From: Pelomonas sp047654805
GTDB taxonomy: Bacteria > Pseudomonadota > Gammaproteobacteria > Burkholderiales > Burkholderiaceae_C
Direction: 5' to 3'
Assembly (NCBI RefSeq): GCF_047654805.1
Contig: NZ_JASGIV010000001.1
Span: 1,426,001 to 1,490,000 of the forward strand
DNA: 64,000 nt
Shown piece after piece: positions 17,486 to 26,696 of the stretch. A model generated the notes under the pieces. It was given only the letters and a program-made list of their open reading frames with translations. It had not been told where the DNA came from and ran no database searches. A program made the translations under genes and the position numbers. Positions within the stretch are counted from its first letter, which is position 1. The number at the start of each line of letters is the position of its first letter.

Positions 17486-19527
17486 GCACCCGACAGCGAC
17501 GCGAACTCTGGCCTTCGTTCGTGGACGTGGCGCTGGTGGCGCTCGTGCTGGTGGTGGGTTTGGCCGGCAGCCTCGGCGCCTACCGCTCGCTGTCGCTGAA
17601 GGCGGCGGCGCAGGAGCGCGAGCAATTGAATGCCATGGGGCAGAGCGTCGTTGGTGCCTTCGACCGGCAGCTGATGCGGGTCGTGGAGGCGCTGCAGGCT
17701 GCTGGGCAGATGCTGTCGGCCCAGACCGATCTGACACGCGAGCAGTTCATGCGCTATGGCGCCAGCCTCGTTGGCGACGCATCGGGCCTGACGCTGCTGG
17801 AATGGCAGCCTGTCGTGCCGCATGAGCAACTGGCCGCGTTCGAGAGGCAGGCGGCGCGCGAGCAGCCAGGCTATCTGGTCGTCGAGCCGGCACCCGACGA
17901 CCGGGGCGGCGGCTTTGTGGCCGCGCGGCCGCGCGAGTTCCATGTGCCGGTGCACTACTCCTGGCCCGAAAGCGGCGCGGCGGTGGGCGTGGACATGGCC
18001 TTCGACCCGCGCCGCATGCATTCCAAGCTGCTGGCCCGCGACACCGGCGTGCCCATCGCGTCCGAGGTGTTCACGGTGATCCATCGTGGCCAGCCGGGCG
18101 GGGCCCGCAGCGGCTTTGCCGTATCGGCACCCGTCTACCGCGTGCCGCGCCCAGTGGGCACCGAGGCGCGCCGGCGCGAGCTGCGCGGCTTCCTGGCTGG
18201 CGTCGTCGAGCTGCCCTCGCTGATGTCGGAGGCGTTGGTACGGGCGGAGGCCAACGGCCTGGATGTCTTCGTCTTCGACCAGGAGGAGGACCACCGCCTC
18301 ATCTATGCGTCCGCCTCCGGCGAGCCATCCCGTGTAGACGAGCGCGGCATGGCGTTGAGCGTCGATGTCGGCGGCCGCCCCTGGCAGCTTGTGCTCCGAC
18401 CGCGGCCGGGCGCGCTCGGCAATGCGGTCGATCGCACGCCGCTACTGGCCCTGGCCGCGGGTGGGTTGGCCACGCTGCTTGTCGCGCTGGCCGTCGGGCG
18501 CAGCCTCGTCGTTCGGCGCCATCTGGAGCGCACCGAGACCGTGCTGGCGGAGGACCGGCAGCATCTGAGCAACGTGATCGATGGCACCGCCGCCGGTACC
18601 TGGGACTGGCGTCTGGATAGCGATCGCCTTGCGATCAACGAACGCTGGGCGCAGATGCTGGGGTACACCTGCGCTGAACTGGAGCCCATCAGTGGTCAGA
18701 CCTGGGAGCGGCTGTGTCATCCCGGCGACCTCGTCGAGGCCCGGCAGGCCCTTGATCGTCACCTTGGTGGCCAGGAGGAGCGCTACGCGGCTGAGTTCCG
18801 CATGCGCCACGCACAGGGCCACTGGGTCTGGGTGCAGAGCAGCGGCCGTGTCTTCGAGCGAGACGCTGACGATCGCCCGCTGCGGCTGGCCGGAACGCAC
18901 CTGGACATCTCACGTCGCAAGGCCGACGAACAGCGCCTGCTGAACGATGCCCGTGCGCTGGAGGCCGCGAACCGCCAGCTGCGCGATCTGGCCATCCTGG
19001 ACGCGCTGACCGGCGCCTTCAACCGACGCCACTTCGATGACATCTGCCTGGCCAGCGCCCAGCGCGGCCAGGCCGTCGGCCTGTGCATGCTGGACATCGA
19101 CCACTTCAAGGCCTACAACGACCGCTATGGCCATCAGGCCGGCGATGCAGTGCTGCGAGCCTTCGCGCAGACGCTCAACAACGGCCTCAAGCGCTCCACC
19201 GATGCGCTGTTCCGCCTCGGCGGCGAGGAGTTCGGCGTCATCTTCTCGGCGTCCTCGGCCGCCGTGGCCCGCCAGTTTGTCGGCCGGCTCAGCGCTGCCG
19301 TCCATGCGCTGGCGGTCCCGCATGCGGACAGTCCCCATCGAATCGTTACGGCCAGCTTCGGCGTCGCCTGGTGGGCCGCGCCGACATCCGGGCTCACGCC
19401 CGAGGCGATGTACGCCGCGGCGGATGAAGCCTTGTATGAAGCCAAGCGGGCCGGCCGCGATCAGATCGTCGCGCACTGCTTCCTCGCCGGTGAGGGCGAG
19501 GCGCTACCGGCCGGGCCTCAGGCGTAG
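17482..19527 (+). CDS. Membrane diguanylate cyclase with CHASE, PAS and GGDEF domains
   Basis: A 681-residue sensor that should make cyclic di-GMP. One N-terminal helix (about 12-32) and a second one (about 318-340, ALAAGGLATLLVALAVG) bracket a periplasmic CHASE domain (MQSVVGAFDRQL-like start, FHVPVHYSWPESG, FAVSAPVYRVP). A PAS fold with its PAC tail follows (about 360-485), then GGDEF. The active-site motif is GGEEF at 580-584, and RSTD five residues before it is the RxxD inhibitory site, so the enzyme looks active and product-inhibited. The ATG at 17482 overlaps the stop of the Bug protein. The 3' end overlaps the convergent fdhD gene by 10 bases. Confidence 0.92.
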   Translation: MSTRQRRELWPSFVDVALVALVLVVGLAGSLGAYRSLSLKAAAQEREQLNAMGQSVVGAFDRQLMRVVEALQAAGQMLSAQTDLTREQFMRYGASLVGDASGLTLLEWQPVVPHEQLAAFERQAAREQPGYLVVEPAPDDRGGGFVAARPREFHVPVHYSWPESGAAVGVDMAFDPRRMHSKLLARDTGVPIASEVFTVIHRGQPGGARSGFAVSAPVYRVPRPVGTEARRRELRGFLAGVVELPSLMSEALVRAEANGLDVFVFDQEEDHRLIYASASGEPSRVDERGMALSVDVGGRPWQLVLRPRPGALGNAVDRTPLLALAAGGLATLLVALAVGRSLVVRRHLERTETVLAEDRQHLSNVIDGTAAGTWDWRLDSDRLAINERWAQMLGYTCAELEPISGQTWERLCHPGDLVEARQALDRHLGGQEERYAAEFRMRHAQGHWVWVQSSGRVFERDADDRPLRLAGTHLDISRRKADEQRLLNDARALEAANRQLRDLAILDALTGAFNRRHFDDICLASAQRGQAVGLCMLDIDHFKAYNDRYGHQAGDAVLRAFAQTLNNGLKRSTDALFRLGGEEFGVIFSASSAAVARQFVGRLSAAVHALAVPHADSPHRIVTASFGVAWWAAPTSGLTPEAMYAAADEALYEAKRAGRDQIVAHCFLAGEGEALPAGPQA

Positions 19528-20306
19528 CGCGTCGCGCGCCCCTCGCGCACGAAGGCCCAGAGCTGCAGGCCCACCCGGTCGGCCATTGCTATGGCCAGGC
19601 TGCTGGGCGCAGACATGCAGGCCAGCAGGCCCGCGCCAGCCATGGCTGTCTTGTGGACCAGCTCGTAGCTTGCGCGGCTGGACATCAGCACGAAGCCGTC
19701 GCGAGGGTCTGCCCCGTGGCGGGCGAGGGCGCCGGTCAGCTTGTCCAGCGCGTTGTGGCGGCCGATGTCCTCGCGCGCGAGCAGCAGCTCGCCACCGGGC
19801 AGGCACCACGCCGCGCCATGCAGGCCGCCGCAGCGCGCGTTCAGCACCTGGGCCGCATGCAGGCCGGCCAAAGCGCGGTCCAGCGCACCATCGGCCAGCA
19901 CCGGCGCCTGCACTGGCGCGGGCTTCACGGCGCTCACCTGGGCCAGGCTTTCCAGTCCGCACAGTCCGCATCCGGTACGGCCAGCCAACAGGCGACGGCG
20001 CGCCTTGAGCTGCTGCTCGCGGGCCGTCGTCACCCGCAGTGCCAGCTCGATGCCGTCGGGCTGCGTCAGTACCTCCACGTCCAGCAGCTCCTGGCTCGAC
20101 CTGATCCAGCCTTCGCTGAGCGCAAATCCCAGTGCGAAGTCCTCCAGGTCTGCCGGCGTTGCCAGCATGACGGCCTGCGAAACCCCGTTGACCGTCAACG
20201 CCACAGGCATCTCGACGGCCACTCTTTCGTCCGTAGCGCCGCCGGGTGGGCGCAGGCTCAGCAGGGCGCCGCTGGCGGGGTTGGCTTCGGCATCGGGAGG
20301 GGGCAT
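19518..20306 (-). CDS. fdhD: Formate dehydrogenase accessory sulfurtransferase FdhD
   Basis: A 262-residue cytosolic protein that transfers sulfur from the IscS cysteine desulfurase to the bis-MGD molybdenum cofactor, which is needed for active formate dehydrogenase. The catalytic cysteine loop is GRTGCGLCGLESL, and AREDIGRHNALDKL with SSRASYELVHKTAMAG, both typical of the family, are intact. Length is normal. It overlaps the convergent diguanylate cyclase gene by 10 bases. No formate dehydrogenase structural gene lies in the window, so it works on an enzyme encoded elsewhere. The next gene upstream on the same strand is the CheW-type protein, ending 30 bases before this start, so cotranscription is possible. 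Confidence 0.95.
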   Translation of the reverse strand: MPPPDAEANPASGALLSLRPPGGATDERVAVEMPVALTVNGVSQAVMLATPADLEDFALGFALSEGWIRSSQELLDVEVLTQPDGIELALRVTTAREQQLKARRRLLAGRTGCGLCGLESLAQVSAVKPAPVQAPVLADGALDRALAGLHAAQVLNARCGGLHGAAWCLPGGELLLAREDIGRHNALDKLTGALARHGADPRDGFVLMSSRASYELVHKTAMAGAGLLACMSAPSSLAIAMADRVGLQLWAFVREGRATRYA

Positions 20307-20336
20307 CGCGGCATCATAGGAGGCGCCTGCCGTCGT

Positions 20337-22913
20337 TCAGGGGGCCGGCAGCGCGGCCTGGCCTGGCTCGACACTCAGTCCGACATGGACCCACAGGTCC
20401 GCGGCACTGAGCAGCGTCAGCATGCGGTGGGGCGAAGCCTCGGCGCCGCGCACCAGGCGGGCACGATTGCCCGGGCTGGGCAAGGCCTGGGCCGCGGCGA
20501 TGCTGAATACAGGCCCGAGCTCTTCCACGCGTAGCGCAAGGCTTTGCCCGGCATCGTTGCGGCAGACGACGACAGGCGTATCGCGCGCGTCGGTCGCGCG
20601 GCCGTACAAAGCCAGGCCGAGGTCCAGCACCGGCAGCATGCGCCCCCCGTGCTGCAGCATGCCGACCAGCGCGCGGGGGGCGTTGGGCAGGGCGGTCAGG
20701 CGCGGTTGCTCCAGCGCCTCGACGATCAGCTCCGCAGGCAGGCCCAGCCATTCGCCGGACACGCTGAAGGCGGCGATGTCCAGGTCTTGCCCGGTGGCCT
20801 GCGTGGGGGGCGGCAAGAAGCCTGCATCGGCTATGGCTGGCAGGCTGGGCACCCGTGGGCCTAGCGGCTGCAGCAGTACGGCGGCCACGTCCTCGCTGGT
20901 TGCTGCCTGCCCGTGCCGGTATTCGCGGTAGCCCTGCGACATGGCGACGCCTGCGGCATAGACCATGCCGGCGATGTCCAGTTCGCAGTGCAGCGTCTGA
21001 CCGGCGGCAAGGTTGGCCAGCGTGGCTGGCTTCAGCGGAGCCGGATCTCCAGCCTGCCAGCGTGGGTCGGAGCTCGCGACGACGCGGCCGTCGCGCGTCA
21101 CGAAAAGCCCCGTCGCCGCGGGCGTGCCGGCCGTGGCGGTGGGCAGGGCATCCCTCAGCATGGCCGCGAACTGTGGCTCGCCGTCGAAGACGATCGCGAT
21201 GCCACCCACGACCTGGCCCTCATGCTGTAGCGAGGTGGCGTAGACGTAGGTGGGCCGGCCGGCTGCATCCGCTGCGCCATAAAGCGCGTTGGGCTCGTGG
21301 CGAGAGACGACATGGCGCTCGGGGTCGCGCAGGCCCAGTGCGGCCCTGACCCAGGGCGCGTCGAGGCATTGGCCGACATGGTGGGCCTGCGCCGGATCGG
21401 ACACGGCCACCACGCGGCCCTGCAGGTCGAACACCAGCAGCAGCGAGTAGACGGTGTAGAGCCCGTTGATGTGCTGTAGAACCTTCTGGGCCTCGGCCGC
21501 TGCAGCCTGGGCCTGCGGTGTGTCGCGTCCGGCCGTCTGCTCGGCCAGGGCGCTCTGCAGCCGCACGTCCAGTGCCCACCATCGGCAGTCGTTGGCGCGC
21601 TCGTAGAGATTGCGGTCCATGATGTCGATGGCCAGTCGTGCCTGGAACAGGGTGCCCTCGTAGATCTCGGCCAGCGCGGAGTTCTGCAGCTTGGCGATGG
21701 CCTGCTCGAACACCTGCCGCAGTTGCCCCCCGGTGCGCTGCACCTCATTGAGCAGCGTAGTTGCGAAGCCGGCGCCACCCTGGCCGGCGCGAGCGTGGCT
21801 GTGCAGCTTGCCGTTCCACAGCGTGCGCGACAGGTTGCGCTGGATGCGGCGCGCCTCCAGGGGGATGCCCTGCAACTCGGCGTCGAAGAGCTGCCGGGTG
21901 TCAACGGTCTCGCCCAGGCGGCGCAATTCCTCGTCCAGCGCCCGGTCGTCCTCGGCCTCGAAGGCCCACTCCAGCGGCGTCAGCACGCAGGCCATCCAGC
22001 CTGCAGGACCCAAGTAGCCTTCGTAGCCACTCGCGCGTGCGGTGGCGCAGAGGTAGTCGCGGCCGGCGAACAGCAGGCGCTCGCCCTGAGGCTGCAGTTG
22101 TGCGCCAGGTGGGATCTGCCAGGGGTCGGAGCTCTGCAGCACGCGATGTCCGCTGTCGAGCAGGCAGATGACGGCATGCTGGTCCTGGTCGGCAAGCAAC
22201 TGGCGGAAGATGGTCGCCATCTCGTCGTCCAGGCGGAAGGACAGGCAGAGCAGGCCAACGACGCCATCTCGCGCACGCAGGGGCCGAGCGTAGATCAGTC
22301 CGTGGCGGCCACCGAGCAGTGCAGTGGGGCCGTAGCGTTCCACGTAAGGCGCGCCCGAGGCCAGCGCATCGGCGATCCAGTCTTCGTCGCAGGCGGGCAG
22401 CGCGATGCCGTCGTCCCGTCGTGCCAGGACTTCGCCGCTGGGCGACAGCACGATGACGTCGTCGTACACCGAGTACTTGGCGGTGTAGGCCGCGAAACGC
22501 GCCTGCAGCGCCGCACGACTGGCGGCATGTCCGGGGGCGACGGGATCCAGTGCGGCGTGCGCGCACAAGGGCCCGTCCGAAGCAAGGAAGCCCACGTCCG
22601 CCGTGCGCTCGAAAAGGTTGCGCACGAGGATGTCGATGGCCACGCGGGCGCGGCCGTCCATGCGTGCCAGCGCGTGCGTGCGCAGCCGCCGCGCGAGGCT
22701 GTCTAGCAGCGTGGTGGTGAGGTCCTGGAAGGCGGTGCGTGTCTGCGCGATGTCGGCGGCTGTGCCGCTCATCTGGCCCAGTAGCGCGAGGCTGTCCCAG
22801 ACGCCCTGCAGTCTCAGCAGTGCCTCCCGGTGTTCATCGACCAGCGCCATGCGCCGCAGATAGGGTGCCACTTCGGCGCTGAAGGGCAGACCCTTGTGCC
22901 AGACTTTGTTCAT
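20337..22913 (-). CDS. Soluble double-sensor protein with a C-terminal CheW domain
   Basis: An 858-residue protein with no signal peptide or membrane helix that I can see. Two internally related sensor-like units occur. Residues about 90-113 (RVAIDILVRNLFERTADVGF) and 424-447 (RLAIDIMDRNLYERANDCRW) match closely, and each is followed by a PDC/Cache-like stretch (KYSVYDDVIVLSPSGEVLAR; GLYTVYSLLLVFDLQGRVVA). A CheW-like domain covers about 706-845 (DIAAFSVSGEWLGLPAELIV; VGMLQHGGRMLPVLDLGLAL). There is no methyl-accepting domain. The start ATG has AAGAGA 7 bases upstream. Inference: it couples ligand or redox sensing to a CheA array, or acts as a scaffold. Cache domains are normally extracytoplasmic, so their presence without a membrane anchor is odd. 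Confidence 0.75.
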   Translation of the reverse strand: MNKVWHKGLPFSAEVAPYLRRMALVDEHREALLRLQGVWDSLALLGQMSGTAADIAQTRTAFQDLTTTLLDSLARRLRTHALARMDGRARVAIDILVRNLFERTADVGFLASDGPLCAHAALDPVAPGHAASRAALQARFAAYTAKYSVYDDVIVLSPSGEVLARRDDGIALPACDEDWIADALASGAPYVERYGPTALLGGRHGLIYARPLRARDGVVGLLCLSFRLDDEMATIFRQLLADQDQHAVICLLDSGHRVLQSSDPWQIPPGAQLQPQGERLLFAGRDYLCATARASGYEGYLGPAGWMACVLTPLEWAFEAEDDRALDEELRRLGETVDTRQLFDAELQGIPLEARRIQRNLSRTLWNGKLHSHARAGQGGAGFATTLLNEVQRTGGQLRQVFEQAIAKLQNSALAEIYEGTLFQARLAIDIMDRNLYERANDCRWWALDVRLQSALAEQTAGRDTPQAQAAAAEAQKVLQHINGLYTVYSLLLVFDLQGRVVAVSDPAQAHHVGQCLDAPWVRAALGLRDPERHVVSRHEPNALYGAADAAGRPTYVYATSLQHEGQVVGGIAIVFDGEPQFAAMLRDALPTATAGTPAATGLFVTRDGRVVASSDPRWQAGDPAPLKPATLANLAAGQTLHCELDIAGMVYAAGVAMSQGYREYRHGQAATSEDVAAVLLQPLGPRVPSLPAIADAGFLPPPTQATGQDLDIAAFSVSGEWLGLPAELIVEALEQPRLTALPNAPRALVGMLQHGGRMLPVLDLGLALYGRATDARDTPVVVCRNDAGQSLALRVEELGPVFSIAAAQALPSPGNRARLVRGAEASPHRMLTLLSAADLWVHVGLSVEPGQAALPAP

Positions 22914-22922
22914 CGCATCTCT

Positions 22923-22937
22923 TGGAAAACGTTTCCA
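22923..22937. promoter_or_regulatory. Inverted repeat TGGAAA-N3-TTTCCA near the start of the CheW-type gene
   Basis: A 15-bp imperfect palindrome lies 10 bases upstream of the start codon, just before the AAGAGA ribosome site. It resembles a LacI-type operator with one extra central base. It could be an operator in the leader, or a small hairpin affecting translation. Confidence 0.4.
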
Positions 22938-23110
22938 TGGGCAGAGCCCAAAAACGGGCAGTCTCGCAATTGGCGTGCCTGCGGATGGTGCTGCCTGCCG
23001 ACGGGGCGGCGCCAGCGTGGGGCGCCTTGCCGGGCCTGGATCGCGCCCCCATGTGGGGCGCGCTGCGCGATGATCGTGCCCTGTTTTGTGTCTGATCCGG
23101 GAGTTCCGTC

Positions 23111-23728
23111 GTGTACCTGCCCACGCATTTCGCCTCCAACGACCTGGAGCACGCACGACGCCTCGTCGCCGAACATCCGCTGGCATTGCTGGTCGGCCCG
23201 GACGCCGAGGGCCAGGGATTCGGCAGCCACCTGCCGCTCGTGGCCCTGCCCGACGGCGACGGCCTGTGGCTGGAGGGGCACATGGCGCGGGCCAACCCGC
23301 ATTGGGGCTGGTTGTCGCAACAGCGGCACGTGTTGGCGGTCTTCAGCGGCCCGAGTGCCTATGTGAGCCCGAGGCACTACGAGTCGTCGAAGAACGTTCC
23401 GACTTGGAACTACGCCGCCCTGCATGCCTACGGTGACATCGAATTGATCGACGGGCAGTCCGACAAGGACGCGCTGCTCAAGCGACTGATCGGCCGCTTC
23501 GAACCCGACTACGCCGAGCAGTGGCGTGGCCTGCCCGAGGACTACCAGTACAAGCTGCTCGGTGCCATCGTCGGTTTTCGCGTCCGGGTGACGCGGTGGG
23601 AGCTCAAGCTCAAGATGAGCCAGAACCGTGCTGTCGTGGAGCGCCAGCGCATCCGCGAGACGCTGGCTGCTTCCGATCGGGCCGAAGACCGCGCCACTGC
23701 CGAGTGGATGGCGCGGTTGGAAGGCTAG
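23111..23728 (+). CDS. paiB: PaiB-family FMN-binding protein
   Basis: A 205-residue protein of the PaiB/transcriptional-regulator-like FMN-binding split-barrel family. The N-terminus YLPTHFASND, the SHLPLVAL and MARANPHW segments, SPRHYESSKNVPTWNY and the tail WELKLKMSQNR are all family landmarks. The family normally begins MYxP, so the GTG at 23111 (GTG-Tyr-Leu-Pro) is the start, preceded by GGGAG. Bacillus PaiB was described as a repressor of sporulation and protease genes; in proteobacteria the role is unclear and a flavin or haem function is possible. Divergent from the CheW-type gene; convergent with DUF72, 28 bases apart. Confidence 0.9.
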   Translation: MYLPTHFASNDLEHARRLVAEHPLALLVGPDAEGQGFGSHLPLVALPDGDGLWLEGHMARANPHWGWLSQQRHVLAVFSGPSAYVSPRHYESSKNVPTWNYAALHAYGDIELIDGQSDKDALLKRLIGRFEPDYAEQWRGLPEDYQYKLLGAIVGFRVRVTRWELKLKMSQNRAVVERQRIRETLAASDRAEDRATAEWMARLEG

Positions 23729-23756
23729 TGCCTGCCACCGGCGCGTGAACAGGCCC

Positions 23757-24569
23757 CTAGGCCGGCACGTCCTCGCCCAGCGCCCGCCGCAGTGCCATCG
23801 CTGCGTGAGGAGCGCGCTCCTTGGCGCCGCTGATGAAGTAGATGAAGACGTCGCGCGCCGTTGTCTCGGGGGAGGGCGGCTCGATGCGCGGCAGGCCGTC
23901 AGGCTCGCCGCCGTCGGCCCAGGCCTGCGCCGAGGCGGCGAGTTGCGGGAACACTTCGGGCCTGCAGCCCAGAGGCTCGTCCGGGTGCGTGCGCATGATG
24001 CGCGTGTAGACGAAGTCGCCCGTCGCCTCGGCAATGGGCGGGTAATCATCGGATTCGGTGAACACCGTCGCGGTCCTGTACTTTCTGGCGAGGTCCAGGT
24101 ACTCGGTGCACTGGAAGCTCGCATGGCGCACGTCAAGCGCATGGCGCAGTCTCAGACCATCGACCTCGGTCGGCAGAAGCTCCAGGAAGGCTGTCATGTC
24201 TGCTGCATCGAACTTGTGCGTTGGCGCCAGCTGCCAGACGATGGGGCCAAGCTTGTCGCCGAGTTCTGCGATGCCGCTGGCGATGAAGCGCCGGATCGAC
24301 TCCGAGCCCTCGGCCAGCACGCGGCGCTGTGTCGCGAAGCGGATGGCCTTGAGCGAGAACATGAAGCCTTCGGGCGACTCCTTGCGCCATTTGGCGAATG
24401 TGGCCGGCTTCTGCGCACCGTAGTAGGTGCTGTTGATCTCGATGGCTGTGAGCCGTCGGCTGGCGTACTCCAGCTCGCGCGCCTGCGGCCAGCCCCTGGG
24501 ATAGAAGTTGTCGCGCCAGGGCTCGAAGTTCCAGCCACCGATACCGACCCTGATCGTGCCTTGGTTCAC
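23757..24569 (-). CDS. DUF72 family protein (YecE-like)
   Basis: A 270-residue TIM-barrel protein of the DUF72 family. It begins IRVGIGGWNFEPWRDNFYP, the conserved opening, and has LEYASRRLTAIEINSTYY, FMFSLKAIRFATQRR and LGPIVWQLAPTHKFD in the expected order. I chose the GTG at 24569 because it immediately precedes the family start and has GGAGG seven bases upstream; the frame stays open for 78 more codons but that part shows no homology. The biochemical function of DUF72 is not established. The S9 peptidase gene lies downstream of this start on the same strand, its stop 37 bases away. Confidence 0.88.
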   Translation of the reverse strand: MNQGTIRVGIGGWNFEPWRDNFYPRGWPQARELEYASRRLTAIEINSTYYGAQKPATFAKWRKESPEGFMFSLKAIRFATQRRVLAEGSESIRRFIASGIAELGDKLGPIVWQLAPTHKFDAADMTAFLELLPTEVDGLRLRHALDVRHASFQCTEYLDLARKYRTATVFTESDDYPPIAEATGDFVYTRIMRTHPDEPLGCRPEVFPQLAASAQAWADGGEPDGLPRIEPPSPETTARDVFIYFISGAKERAPHAAMALRRALGEDVPA

Positions 24570-24606
24570 GCTGCCCTCCGGGGCATTGACTGTATGAAAA
24601 AACAGT

Positions 24607-26622
24607 CTATCGGCGGGGCTGCGCAGGCGCAAGCTGCTCGGCAAGGAAAGGCTCCAGCAGGTCCAGCAGCTCCCACTGGTTGGCGGCGACGCTGTAGCCG
24701 TGCCCTTCACCGTACTTGGCCATCCACACCGGCGGGTTGCCCGCGCGCTCCAGCGCCGTGCGCATGAGCTCGGCTTGCTCCAGCGGCGTGCGCGGGTCAT
24801 CAACGCCAGCGTAGATCATGACCTTGGCCTTGATGCGCGACGCGAGGAACAGCGGCGAGACAGCGTCCAGCGCGGCGCGCTGCTTTACCGGGTCACCGAT
24901 CATGTCGACGAGGAAGGGTCGCGCATCCTTGTTGCGCGACAGGTCGCTCCAGTCGGAGCTGAGCAGCCTTGCGAGGTCGCTGATGGGGAAGCCCGCGATG
25001 GCGCAGCGGTAGCGTTCCGGCGCGCGGGCTGCGCCGATCAGCGCCGCGTAGCCGCCGTAGCTTGCGCCCATGATGCACAGCCGCTGCGGGTCAGCATCGC
25101 CGCGCTGGACGAGGGCGTCGACCGCGTCGTCGATGTCATCCTGCATCGCCATGCCGTACTGGCCGCGCGACGACATCATGAAGCGTTTGCCGAAGCCGGC
25201 ACTGCCGCGGAAGCTGGGCAGCAGCACGAGGTAGCCGCGCGAGGCCAGCCAACGGGCCTCGCTCATGTCGCCGCCCGAATCGCCCCAGACGGCACCGCGC
25301 GTCCACGGCCCGCCGTGCACGAGCACAACGGTGGGCAGCGGCGCGCCGGCGGTGGCTTGCGGCGGTCGCAGCACATAGCCCGGCAACGCCTGGCCATCGC
25401 GGCTGCGCGGCGTCACGCTTTCAGTGGTCGGTACCCGCCGGGGGTCCAACCGGCCCTGCACGTCCAGCACCGGTGTCAACGTGCCGCTGCTGCGGTCCAG
25501 CAGATACCAGCGCGGCCGCTCAGTGTCGGAGCGCGAGCTGACCAGCACTCGTGGCGAGGCCGAGAACTGCAGCAGGTTGACGCGCCCGGGCAGCGCCAGA
25601 TCGACCATGCGCTGCACGGACTGGCGCCGCGTGTCCATCCAGGCGAACTGCGGCCGGGCCGCGTCGATGCGTACGCCCAGCAACTCGCCGCTCAGCTCGT
25701 CGCGCAGCAACTCTCCGACCTCGTCGCCGAGCGCATCGACCGCGACGTCGTACTGCGGGTGCTCGACGAGCAGGTCGCCCCACTGGCCGCTCGCCGGGTC
25801 GTACTCGCGCAGTGCCATCGTGTCGCGACCCGCGTTGGTGGCGACGAGCAACTTGCCGTCGGCTTCCACGCTGACTGGGCGGCGTATGTCGTCGCGGCCC
25901 ACGCGGTAGCGCCACAGCTCTCGCCAACTGCCGTCCGGGTCGCGGTAGTGGACGATCTGCTCCGTGGATTCCGGCACTCCGCCGATCGCTATGCGTGGCT
26001 CCTGCTTGGCGTCCAGTACCCAGTCACGCACGCGCTCCGGCCGGCCGCGCGTGAGCCACTGGCGCTTGCCGGTCGTCACGTCGATGCGGTAGAGGTCGAT
26101 GCTGTACTTGTCGACGTCGTCGCAGCCGACGATGAGTTCCGTGCTGTTGCCTGGCAGCGTTTGCACCGGCCACATGCGCGTGTAGCGGCGTGCGTTGCTG
26201 GCCCACTGGTCGTTGAGCGTGCTGTAGACCTTGCGCTGCCTGGCGCCGTCCCGCGTGGTGACGAACATGCCGCCCTGGCGGGCCAGCGTCTTGCGGCTCT
26301 GGCCGTGCTGGGCCAGTGTGTAGACCAGGTGGTCGGTGCCGAGCCAGGTGGGTTGCGAGACGTCGGCGTCTGCATAGCCGACACGGGATTCGAACGAACC
26401 CTTGCTAAGGTCGAGCACGGCCAGGTGCATGCGGCCGTCGATGCGGGTGAGCATCGCCAGGTGCAGGCCGTCGGGCGAGAGCCGCGGCGAGATGAAGTCG
26501 GGCGCTGAGAAGGCTTCGCTGGCGGTCAGGGGCGGCAACGCCGGTTGCGGGGCTGCCTCGGCACTGGCGAGCGGGGACGCCAGCATGGCGGCCAGCAGCA
26601 GTGAAAGGAAGGTCGGACGCAT
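24607..26622 (-). CDS. Secreted prolyl-oligopeptidase-family (S9) peptidase
   Basis: A 671-residue serine peptidase. A signal peptide (about 1-23, ending PLASAEA) precedes a beta-propeller region (about 40-400; PDFISPRLSPDGLHLAML) and an alpha/beta hydrolase domain from about 415. The oxyanion region is VVLVHGGPWTRG, the nucleophile Ser is in CIMGASYGGYAAL, the Asp in IYAGVDDPRTP and the His in GEGHGYSV. It should cleave short peptides in the periplasm, either acylaminoacyl or dipeptidyl type. An IS110-family element sits 62 bases upstream of the ATG, so the original promoter may be displaced or replaced. Confidence 0.93.
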   Translation of the reverse strand: MRPTFLSLLLAAMLASPLASAEAAPQPALPPLTASEAFSAPDFISPRLSPDGLHLAMLTRIDGRMHLAVLDLSKGSFESRVGYADADVSQPTWLGTDHLVYTLAQHGQSRKTLARQGGMFVTTRDGARQRKVYSTLNDQWASNARRYTRMWPVQTLPGNSTELIVGCDDVDKYSIDLYRIDVTTGKRQWLTRGRPERVRDWVLDAKQEPRIAIGGVPESTEQIVHYRDPDGSWRELWRYRVGRDDIRRPVSVEADGKLLVATNAGRDTMALREYDPASGQWGDLLVEHPQYDVAVDALGDEVGELLRDELSGELLGVRIDAARPQFAWMDTRRQSVQRMVDLALPGRVNLLQFSASPRVLVSSRSDTERPRWYLLDRSSGTLTPVLDVQGRLDPRRVPTTESVTPRSRDGQALPGYVLRPPQATAGAPLPTVVLVHGGPWTRGAVWGDSGGDMSEARWLASRGYLVLLPSFRGSAGFGKRFMMSSRGQYGMAMQDDIDDAVDALVQRGDADPQRLCIMGASYGGYAALIGAARAPERYRCAIAGFPISDLARLLSSDWSDLSRNKDARPFLVDMIGDPVKQRAALDAVSPLFLASRIKAKVMIYAGVDDPRTPLEQAELMRTALERAGNPPVWMAKYGEGHGYSVAANQWELLDLLEPFLAEQLAPAQPRR

Positions 26623-26684
26623 TGCTCGGATGACAGCGATGGGCGGTGCTCGCCGGCTCTACGGCCGGTCGGCTCACAAAATCT

Positions 26685-26696
26685 ATGGTCACCCCC
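26685..26696. repeat. Left inverted repeat of the IS110-family element
   Basis: ATGGTCACCCCC, exactly complementary to the right copy. Flanked outside by CT. Confidence 0.85.

Noticed and set aside
19518..20306. Formate dehydrogenase operon
   Set aside because: Only fdhD is present; no fdh structural genes occur within the window.
24700..26508. Open frame of 602 codons on the plus strand
   Set aside because: Antisense to the intact S9 peptidase; no start site or domain.
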